Origin: Clostridiales bacterium
Lineage (GTDB): Bacteria; Bacillota; Clostridia; Oscillospirales; CAG-272
Direction: 5' to 3'
Length of the DNA stretch: 10,424 bases
NCBI GenBank assembly: GCA_019415985.1
Contig: DXYE01000091.1
Span: 1 to 10,424 of the forward strand
The notes under the pieces: generated by a model
The model's database searches: none
The model's input: only the letters and a program-made list of their open reading frames with translations
What the model was told of the DNA's origin: nothing
Program-made: the position numbers and the translations under genes
Shown: piece after piece, positions 5,510 to 10,424 of the stretch
How positions within the stretch are numbered: the first letter of the stretch is position 1
Layout of the letters: every line of letters starts with the position of its first letter

Positions 5510-6252
5510 GCAGTGAAATCTACTATGACAGAGCTTATATCCGTGTAGGTGATCGCTTCATACCGGTTGTCAATCACGGTTCGTCCAATTGCTTCGATTT
5601 TGACGCCTGCGGTCGGGAGGTCCCGGAAAAACACTGGTCTGTTTTGAATTATACTTTTCACGGCCGTCAGCTTTTCACCGAAGAGGAAATCAGACAAATT
5701 GCAGCGATATACGAAGCGGCGAACAGCGATAACCGTGACGGAATAAGGAAAAGCCGAAACCGTTCCTTTGATGTAGGCGAATTTGGCCGCTGGATCATGA
5801 ATGGGATGAAAACGGCTCACACCATGGAGGAATACAGGGCGTGCGGCAATACCGTTGTTGTAGTTGAATATGCAGAGCCAGTCTGGAAAAAGCATGTTGT
5901 TTACACAACAAAGCAATTGCTCGACAAGCTATGTGAACTGGATGGGAAACCAATCTCGGTATCCTTTTGGGACAACCGAACCGTGATGCATCCGCCGACA
6001 CGGCGCAAAAACGACTCGTTGAATCACAACGAGTTGTCTGAGTATTATGTGCTGCGAGCCGACCAAGGCTTCTTTGTCAAACGCAGCAGCCGCCGCATAT
6101 GGTTTGCTCGAAAGATTCCGCCGACAGCAGCCTCTGTTCGGAAATTCAGAACGGAAAAGGCAGCGCAGCGGTATCTTGATGACAATGCTAAGTTCTTCGC
6201 AAAAATTGCATTTCAGATTGAGCATATACAGAACGGAGGCGACGCCATATGA
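5506..6252 (+). CDS. Unknown protein, 248 residues
   Basis: I do not recognise this soluble protein. The N-terminal third (1-60) is beta-like and aromatic-rich. A Lys/Arg-rich stretch follows (80-86) and then a helical middle. The last 70 residues (YYVLRADQGFFVKRSS at 180-195, then strands and a helix with a FxxxxxAxxYL pattern) look like a separate small domain. The overall basic C-terminal region could contact nucleic acid, but this is only inference. The start ATG 5506 has AGGAGG (5492-5497) 8 bases upstream and overlaps the previous stop. The gene's own stop overlaps the next ATG (6249-6252). It carries an 11-bp inverted repeat at 6011-6037. Confidence 0.75.
   Translation: MSSEIYYDRAYIRVGDRFIPVVNHGSSNCFDFDACGREVPEKHWSVLNYTFHGRQLFTEEEIRQIAAIYEAANSDNRDGIRKSRNRSFDVGEFGRWIMNGMKTAHTMEEYRACGNTVVVVEYAEPVWKKHVVYTTKQLLDKLCELDGKPISVSFWDNRTVMHPPTRRKNDSLNHNELSEYYVLRADQGFFVKRSSRRIWFARKIPPTAASVRKFRTEKAAQRYLDDNAKFFAKIAFQIEHIQNGGDAI
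6011..6037 (+). repeat. Intragenic inverted repeat
   Basis: The arms ACGACTCGTTG (6011-6021) and CAACGAGTTGT (6027-6037) pair over 11 positions with one wobble around the loop AATCA, inside the 5506-6252 gene. No T run follows, so it is not a terminator. Confidence 0.5.
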
Positions 6253-6755
6253 AAGAATCCAAGATAGACCGTTTCCGCCGAGTGGCAGAAGCACGGGTGA
6301 ATAAAATCATTAAGATGATCCGTTTGCTCGGAAATTGCTCCGAAACGGGCGTATATGCGTACACGGATGCACAGGTGGAATACATCTTTTCAGCGCTGCA
6401 ATCCGAATTGGACAAAGCCAAAAGGCGGTTCAGAAAGCCATTGCTCGGAAAACATCGTTTTTCATTGACAGATACAAACGAGTTTGATGACGATAGACCT
6501 TTGGAGCCGACAATTGCAATTGCCCTTCCGGACGGAAGCTACCTTCGGGCCGTTGTCTATGAGGATGACCACTTTCCTGCCATCAATATCTATTGGGATC
6601 ACGATGGCGGAAAAGCTTCCGAGCTGCTCTGCTTTGCAGAATACAATTCCGAACGGGATGAAGGTGCGCAGATCTGCATCAGCACCTATGCCTCAGACGA
6701 GGATGAAACCAAATATTACGCGCCATATATGGCAGAAAGGAATAATGAACCATGA
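6249..6755 (+). CDS. Unknown protein with a helical N-terminus (element-type LGNCxxxxxYxYT family)
   Basis: The 168-residue protein has a basic helical first half: KIDRFRRVAEARVNKIIKMI (5-24) followed by RLLGNCSETGVYAYTDAQVEYIF (25-47). This RFxRxAxxRxxxxxxxxRxLGNCxxxxxYxYTxxxVxxIFxA pattern is, from memory, repeated in many hypothetical proteins of Firmicute plasmids and conjugative elements; its function is not known to me. The second half (about 80-160) is acidic and beta-like, giving a two-part protein. The start overlaps the previous stop (ATGA) and the end overlaps the next start (ATGA, 6752-6755), so expression is coupled on both sides. A role in element maintenance or DNA binding through the basic half is a guess. 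Confidence 0.75.
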   Translation: MKESKIDRFRRVAEARVNKIIKMIRLLGNCSETGVYAYTDAQVEYIFSALQSELDKAKRRFRKPLLGKHRFSLTDTNEFDDDRPLEPTIAIALPDGSYLRAVVYEDDHFPAINIYWDHDGGKASELLCFAEYNSERDEGAQICISTYASDEDETKYYAPYMAERNNEP

Positions 6756-7561
6756 GTTCAAAAGTAATAAAACTAACCTGGGCGGAGGTTGCGGAAATGG
6801 TCCGGACAGAACTCCGAAAAATCATTGGCAAAGATGTTTTCTGTATGGCAAAATCCGATGACGATACCTACTGGGATATCAGCTTCCCTTTGGAGAGGCT
6901 TCCCTTATCCGACCTGCACCGTATCCTTGAAGCTCTTGATGCAACGGATAGTCAGCGCGATTTGTCGCTTCCACCGGAGGAGGATCATGCCGACAGCGTC
7001 AGTTCACTCAGTATGACTGTGAGCCAACTCCTACTTCGCAGGAATCTCGGGTATGACTGGGAATGCCTGCATCTTGCCGAGGACAGTTTCTGGATACTCG
7101 GAGTGAAGGATACTCCTGAAACCGATGATTTTATCAAAATCGGCAGCCAGCGTTTCTCACTTGACGAGCTGAAAAGCCGTCAGGAGGTACTTGAACATCT
7201 CCGTGAAAACGGCGCTTCACATAGGGCGCTGATGGACATTTGCGGGGAGTACATGGAGAAATATCAAAATGAGCTGTGCTGGTATTACCCAACCACGGAC
7301 GAGCTGCATCTCGGCACTTTTCTACTGCTTGTAAAAGAAGGCGTGTTGAGTCTGCCGTTCAATGAAGTAGACAGCGTTGATTACGAACTGTTCTGCTTAG
7401 AGGATGCATGCCTTTGTGACGCTGCGTCCATAAACCTGCTGATTGCAGACTGGTACCGCTTTGACTCAGACCTTCGCCATGCAATGGAGGGAATGAGACG
7501 GTATTACGAGAAAAAGGAGGCTGTTGGGAATGAAAATAAAACTGTATCAGATCGCCCCTGA
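6752..7561 (+). CDS. Unknown protein, 269 residues
   Basis: I do not recognise this acidic soluble protein. Residues 1-65 look like a small alpha/beta domain starting with a helix (TWAEVAEMVRTELRKIIG, 9-26). Residues 66-90 are a Ser/Asp/Glu-rich linker. The remainder (90-260) is mostly helical with many aromatic residues, and the last ten residues are polar. No membrane segment, nucleotide-binding loop or metal cluster is visible. It starts in an ATGA overlap with the previous gene, with AGAAAGGA (6734-6741) upstream. Its last 32 bases overlap the YodL-domain gene in another frame, and it carries that gene's strong ribosome site. Confidence 0.75.
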   Translation: MSSKVIKLTWAEVAEMVRTELRKIIGKDVFCMAKSDDDTYWDISFPLERLPLSDLHRILEALDATDSQRDLSLPPEEDHADSVSSLSMTVSQLLLRRNLGYDWECLHLAEDSFWILGVKDTPETDDFIKIGSQRFSLDELKSRQEVLEHLRENGASHRALMDICGEYMEKYQNELCWYYPTTDELHLGTFLLLVKEGVLSLPFNEVDSVDYELFCLEDACLCDAASINLLIADWYRFDSDLRHAMEGMRRYYEKKEAVGNENKTVSDRP

Positions 7562-7853
7562 AAAGGATGACAAAAATCTGATGTTCATGGGTTTCGAATT
7601 TACCGTATTACACGGCGGAATCAACGCAGGCAGCTACGAGCTCGTCTTTGACGGTGATTTACCTGCGCAGACAGCGGAAGATGTTTTTCGCATTTTCAAC
7701 CTGGAACATCCGAACAGATACAGAGGCCGCTCTATGAGCGTTTCGGATATCGTTTGGATGGAAGGCATCGGGTATTGGTTCTGCGACAGCATAGGCTTCC
7801 GGCAAATCAAATTTGCCGGAGAAAAATGCTGCTGGAGGAAGTTTGATGGATGA
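7530..7853 (+). CDS. YodL-domain protein
   Basis: The 107 residues match a YodL-like domain. The pattern is an N-terminal beta strand (KIKLYQIA), YELVFDGDL (36-44), a helix with DVFRIFNLEHPNRYRGRSMSVSD split over 51-73 (the FN..P..YRG.S+SVSD core is diagnostic), then WFCDSIGFRQIKF (83-95). The domain is common in proteins of Firmicute conjugative elements, alone or fused to other domains; its function is unknown. The start ATG 7530 follows AAAAAGGAGG (7511-7520) by 9 bases; the in-frame TTG at 7524 is only 3 bases from it and is not preferred. It overlaps the previous gene by 32 bases and the next by 8. A 10-bp perfect inverted repeat lies near its end. Confidence 0.85.
   Translation: MKIKLYQIAPEKDDKNLMFMGFEFTVLHGGINAGSYELVFDGDLPAQTAEDVFRIFNLEHPNRYRGRSMSVSDIVWMEGIGYWFCDSIGFRQIKFAGEKCCWRKFDG
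7798..7820 (+). repeat. Perfect inverted repeat before the first YkgJ gene
   Basis: TCCGGCAAAT (7798-7807) and ATTTGCCGGA (7811-7820) form a perfect 10-bp stem with a CAA loop. It lies inside the YodL-domain gene and ends 13 bases before the ribosome site of the next gene (GGAGG, 7834-7838). No T run follows. It could shape translation or mRNA stability at this junction. Confidence 0.55.
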
Positions 7854-8514
7854 GCTGTATCAAAATCTCGTTAGACTGAGTCCGAAGGAGCAGGTACCGT
7901 TTCGGTGCATCGGCTGTGGAGAATGCTGCAGGCATGTACATATGCAGGTTCCGGTCGAAACGCTGGATGCGTTTCGCATTGTAAAGCATTTGCAGCCGCA
8001 AGGCGAAGATATCGCATGCATGGATGATTTCTGGATACGGTACACCGAGCCGGCACTGTTGAATGAGTGCGGTTTTTTCGTGTATTTTCTCAAGACGCAG
8101 GGGCCGGAGGAGGCATGCATTTTCCTGCAGGATAATCGATGCCAGATCCACACGGTCAATCCGAGAGCTTGCCGGATATATCCACTCGTTGTGGATCCGA
8201 AGGAAAACGGCGGATATGAGTATCTGGTATCCTACGAGCGCAAGCAGCATTTCAAAGGGCCGAAGGTTCATGTGAAAACATGGATGAAAAAACGGTTTGA
8301 TGAAGAGGGCCGTGCGTTCTTAACTGCTGATCTTGGCTCTGCGAAGGAGCTGGCGCGGTTGCTCAGACAAATTCCGGATGAACGCAAGAAGAAAGCGCTT
8401 ATGTGCTTTCACTGGGCCAAATACGGGAATTTCGACACAAGCAAACCGTTCCTGCCTCAGTATGAGCGGAATCTGAAAGTATTACATGAGTATCTGAAAG
8501 AACTCACAGAGTAA
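7846..8514 (+). CDS. YkgJ-family cysteine-cluster protein, copy 1
   Basis: The 222-residue protein belongs to the CxxCxxCC (YkgJ-like, zinc/iron-chelating) family. The signature CIGCGECC is at 21-28. Further cysteines are at 91 (ACIFL), 99 (RCQIH) and 109 (ACRIYP), the usual C..fL....C.i+...P..CR.+P pattern. Members probably bind a metal ion or Fe-S cluster, but their reactions are unknown. The C-terminal half is helical and ends with DTSKPFLPQYERN (197-209), also found in the next gene's product. The start ATG 7846 has GGAGG (7834-7838) 7 bases upstream and overlaps the YodL-domain gene by 8 bases; an open frame from 7813 lacks a ribosome site. No signal peptide, so it is cytoplasmic. Confidence 0.88.
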   Translation: MDELYQNLVRLSPKEQVPFRCIGCGECCRHVHMQVPVETLDAFRIVKHLQPQGEDIACMDDFWIRYTEPALLNECGFFVYFLKTQGPEEACIFLQDNRCQIHTVNPRACRIYPLVVDPKENGGYEYLVSYERKQHFKGPKVHVKTWMKKRFDEEGRAFLTADLGSAKELARLLRQIPDERKKKALMCFHWAKYGNFDTSKPFLPQYERNLKVLHEYLKELTE

Positions 8515-8536
8515 CAGGTCAGTATGACACAACAAA

Positions 8537-8571
8537 GGGGCGTCGTTTTTGCGGCGCCTCCATCTATTTTT
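8537..8571 (+). terminator. Hairpin between the two YkgJ genes, possible weak terminator
   Basis: GGGGCGTCG (8537-8545) pairs with CGGCGCCTC (8552-8560) over 9 bp with two wobbles around the loop TTTTTG. The T run only starts ten bases further on (TATTTTT, 8565-8571), so termination would be weak. It may instead be a processing or stability element that lowers expression of the distal genes. Confidence 0.4.
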
Positions 8572-8584
8572 GGAGGTATTATCA

Positions 8585-9316
8585 ATGGATAAAAGGCTAA
8601 AAGAAATCGTAGACAATTTTGACAGCATGAAAATCGGGGCGGATGAACCCTTCCGGTTTCATTGCACCATGTGCGGCAGGTGCTGCATCAACCGCGAGGA
8701 CATTCTGCTGACGCCGAGAGACATATACCGCATGGCAAAGGAATTGCAGATCTCACCCGAGGAACTGTTTAAGAGATATTGCGAGACCTATATCGGACAT
8801 GACTCCTGCATACCTATTGTACGACTGAAGCCTCGTGGCTCAGTTAAACGGTGCCCGCTTTTGAAGGATCGTAAGTGCAGTGTGCATAAGGCCAAACCGG
8901 GAGTTTGCGCAATGTTTCCGATCGGGCGGTGCGTCACCGTGGATCAGAAAGCCGCAAAAACAGTTAACGCCAAGATTGGAGAAATACAGTATGTTTTTAC
9001 CAATCCCGGCTGCGGCGATAATGCCGAAACGCACACCGTGAGAGAGTGGCTGAGTGAATTTGGTATCCCTGTTGAAGATGAGTTCTTTAAGCTGTGGCAT
9101 CAAAAAATTTTCCAACTCGGCTCGATTTTCCGTAAGGCGGAAAAGGTATGCAGCGATCACACAATGGAACTCGTATGGACAGCAACTTTCGTGGAGCTCT
9201 ATCTGGAATACGACACGAGTAAGGATTTCCTCCCTCAATTTGAAGAGAACTCCGAAAAAATCCTTAATCTCATGAGGATGATGCCATCGTCGAAGGATGG
9301 TGTGAACCATGCGTGA
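8585..9316 (+). CDS. YkgJ-family cysteine-cluster protein, copy 2
   Basis: The 243-residue protein carries the same CxxCxxCC signature (CTMCGRCC, 27-34) and the downstream cysteines C90 (RCPLL), C98 (KCSVH) and C108 (VCAMFP), with extra cysteines at 66, 75, 116, 143 and 189. It is therefore predicted to bind a metal ion or Fe-S cluster. The C-terminus contains YDTSKDFLPQFEEN (209-222), which matches the tail of copy 1. The two are diverged relatives rather than a recent duplication. The start ATG 8585 follows GGAGG (8572-8576) by 8 bases; the frame stays open back to 8549 through the intergenic hairpin and is not coding there. It overlaps the next gene by 8 bases. Confidence 0.88.
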   Translation: MDKRLKEIVDNFDSMKIGADEPFRFHCTMCGRCCINREDILLTPRDIYRMAKELQISPEELFKRYCETYIGHDSCIPIVRLKPRGSVKRCPLLKDRKCSVHKAKPGVCAMFPIGRCVTVDQKAAKTVNAKIGEIQYVFTNPGCGDNAETHTVREWLSEFGIPVEDEFFKLWHQKIFQLGSIFRKAEKVCSDHTMELVWTATFVELYLEYDTSKDFLPQFEENSEKILNLMRMMPSSKDGVNHA

Positions 9317-9956
9317 AGACCGAAATCAGTTTCAGATCATTCGCAAAGATGCCCGAAACTGTTTTGTGGAAAGCCTGAATGACAGCTTCTCTATCGGAAG
9401 GATCCATCTGGCCTTTGCTGCTTATGATCAGTCGAAGCCGGCCGGTCAGCGCCAGACGAACAATGTCCATATCTATATTGCTGTGGATGAGTTTCTGGAG
9501 CTGTGCCGGAAGCTGGATTGCGGTGAGCTGCGGTATATGCTGCAAAGCAAAAAGAAAAACGGCGATAATACGCCGTTGTATCAGTGCCTTGGCGGCACAT
9601 CCGCCGAAAAACTCAGAACCATCGGCCGGGCAAGACCGGACGGAAAAAGCCTTTCCCGCGTGGCGCAGCTGGTGCCGGCCCAAAAGGCAGATTTTCTGTT
9701 CGTTGCCGACAGCGGTCCGGGTGAAACCAACGAAAAGGGATTGATCGTTCCGAAATTCGGTAATAAGCCGGAAAATCATGTGGCAGTCATGATGAGCTTT
9801 GAGTCGCTGAGCGAGATGTTTCTGATAACAAGGATGCATTATCAGTGTTGGCTCACATCGTGGTATCAACAAAACGCAAATCAACCTGCACAGAAGCAGG
9901 GACAGTACAGTGAAAACAAAAAAGAGCCGGACAGTTCTTCTGTTCAGATATTCTGA
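9309..9956 (+). CDS. Conserved-looking unknown protein, last gene of the operon
   Basis: The 215-residue cytoplasmic protein cannot be named. Features are FSIGRIHLAFAAYD (28-41), a segment of alternating hydrophobic residues (NNVHIYIAVDEFLEL), LGGTSAEKLRTIGRARPDG (94-112) with SLSRV after it, VADSGPGETNEKGLIVPKFG (from residue 132), and a Gln/Ser-rich disordered tail (about 188-215). The strings IGRARPDGKSLSRV and VADSGPGE look strongly constrained and recall a family of hypothetical proteins on Firmicute conjugative elements. I know of no function. The start ATG 9309 overlaps the previous stop by 8 bases with only a weak ribosome site, which suggests it depends on translation of the YkgJ gene. 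A strong terminator follows 9 bases after the stop. Confidence 0.8.
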   Translation: MREDRNQFQIIRKDARNCFVESLNDSFSIGRIHLAFAAYDQSKPAGQRQTNNVHIYIAVDEFLELCRKLDCGELRYMLQSKKKNGDNTPLYQCLGGTSAEKLRTIGRARPDGKSLSRVAQLVPAQKADFLFVADSGPGETNEKGLIVPKFGNKPENHVAVMMSFESLSEMFLITRMHYQCWLTSWYQQNANQPAQKQGQYSENKKEPDSSSVQIF

Positions 9957-9965
9957 TGCGGTTCG

Positions 9966-10004
9966 GGCGGCAGGGAGTAAAATCCTTGCCGCCTTTTTGT
10001 TTTT
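9966..10004 (+). terminator. Strong intrinsic terminator ending the operon
   Basis: GGCGGCAGGGA (9966-9976) pairs with TCCTTGCCGCC (9983-9993) over 11 bp with one wobble around a 6-base loop. TTTTTGTTTTT follows. It cleanly separates the operon from the TetR gene. Confidence 0.9.
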
Positions 10005-10078
10005 CTCTGCCGGTTTGGTATTACTCGACGGAAAAAACATCCTCATTTTATTCTTTGCGGTGATAATTCAGATTTCTA

Positions 10079-10107
10079 TTGAAAAAAGGAGCTCAATATG
10101 TTATAAT
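10079..10107 (+). promoter_or_regulatory. Sigma-A promoter for the TetR-family gene
   Basis: TTGAAA (10079-10084), a 17-base spacer and a perfect TATAAT (10102-10107) form a near-consensus promoter. The transcript would start near 10114, giving a leader of about 38 bases. Confidence 0.8.
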
Positions 10108-10135
10108 ATGACCAAAAGAACCAAAACGGTCATAT
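10106..10135 (+). promoter_or_regulatory. Inverted repeat at the TetR promoter, probable operator
   Basis: ATATGACC (10106-10113) and GGTCATAT (10128-10135) are perfect 8-bp arms separated by 14 bases, with centres 22 bp apart (two helical turns). The repeat overlaps the end of the -10 box and the transcription start. That position and symmetry fit a TetR-family dimer repressing its own gene. ACCAAAA also occurs twice within it (10111-10117, 10120-10126). Confidence 0.6.
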
Positions 10136-10151
10136 TTCAGGAGGCGCTACC

Positions 10152-10424
10152 TTGGCTTTTACAGATTTTGAAACCGAACAGCTTCGCAAGGCGCTGCTGA
10201 AGGAAACGAGACATTGCGCCGTCACGCTGGGCATGAAGAAAACCTCCGTGGATCAGCTGACGAAGGCTGTCGGCATTGCGAAAGGCTCGTTCTATAAATT
10301 CTATGAATCCAAGGAAATGCTGTTTTTCGCAGTTCTGGAGGGCATTCACTCCGAGCTTTACGGAGTTGCCGATCGGGCACTGAGCGAAAATGCCGGCTTG
10401 CCGGCCGCAGAACGTGCGGCAAAG
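10152..10424 (+). CDS. TetR/AcrR-family transcriptional regulator, N-terminal part (runs off right edge)
   Basis: The visible 91 residues contain the TetR-type DNA-binding domain. Helix 1 is near 8-24. The helix-turn-helix reads KKTSVDQLTKAVGIAKGSFYKFYESKEML (about 29-57), with the typical G-I-AKGSFYKFY-SKE core of the recognition helix, followed by the start of the ligand-binding helices. Such proteins usually repress their own gene or neighbours and release DNA when a small molecule binds. The start is a TTG at 10152, chosen because AGGAGG (10139-10144) lies 7 bases before it and the reading agrees with the normal length before helix 1. It has its own promoter and probable operator. The ligand and target genes cannot be judged, since the C-terminal domain and the next genes are outside the window. 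Confidence 0.9.
   Translation, partial: MAFTDFETEQLRKALLKETRHCAVTLGMKKTSVDQLTKAVGIAKGSFYKFYESKEMLFFAVLEGIHSELYGVADRALSENAGLPAAERAAK

Noticed and set aside
9558..9577. AACGGCG/CGCCGTT inverted repeat in the last operon gene
   Set aside because: A 7-bp stem inside coding sequence with no T run and no promoter or start nearby; likely chance.
9270..10046. 258-codon leftward open frame
   Set aside because: It covers the last operon gene in antisense and crosses the strong terminator at 9966-10004; its composition is not protein-like.
9910..10200. Rightward 96-codon frame with a hydrophobic stretch
   Set aside because: It runs through the terminator, the TetR promoter and operator, and into the TetR gene in another frame; the hydrophobic part is the translated T run.
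1..10424. CRISPR array, tRNA or rRNA genes, insertion sequences
   Set aside because: No regularly spaced repeats, no tRNA-like cloverleaf, no rRNA-like stretch and no transposase were seen on either strand.

Overview
The window looks like accessory DNA from a mid-GC Firmicute of the class Clostridia, most likely a gut species. Signs of this are strong AGGAGG-type ribosome binding sites, TTG start codons at two and probably three genes, sigma-A promoters with 17-base spacers, and protein families (YodL domain, DUF4241, N-6 methylase-like protein, extra LigA, YkgJ cysteine clusters) that are typical of integrative and conjugative elements in this class. No integrase, relaxase, transfer gene or attachment site is in the window, so the mobile-element origin is inferred from gene content alone.

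Layout. Positions 1-509 (minus strand) hold the N-terminal part of an AAA_14/DUF4143-type ATPase with its own promoter. A divergent promoter at 636-664 starts rightward transcription into a 300-base structured leader with one strong terminator, one weaker one, a possible 35-codon leader peptide, and a final hairpin that competes with a short terminator. Downstream, 984-4748 is a tight group: a small membrane protein, an unknown acidic protein, a methylase-like protein with no visible NPPY/F motif, a Cys-rich protein with a possible zinc ribbon, and a divergent NAD+-dependent DNA ligase. The ligase carries a well-formed internal start that would yield its BRCT domain alone. A terminator follows at 4762-4799.

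From 4816 to 9956 is a second run of eight closely packed genes: a DUF4241-like protein, four proteins I cannot name, a YodL-domain protein, two tandem YkgJ-type cysteine-cluster proteins, and a conserved-looking unknown. Most junctions are ATGA or short overlaps, so the genes are probably translationally coupled. The run ends in a strong terminator at 9966-10004. A promoter with an overlapping inverted repeat then drives a TetR-family regulator that runs off the right edge.

How it works together (inference): one controlled transcript appears to deliver DNA-handling proteins (ligase, SAM-fold protein), small unknowns and putative metal or Fe-S cluster proteins. The controlled leader, internal terminators and coupled starts would set the ratio between the two modules. 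I cannot assign a single biochemical role to the whole set.
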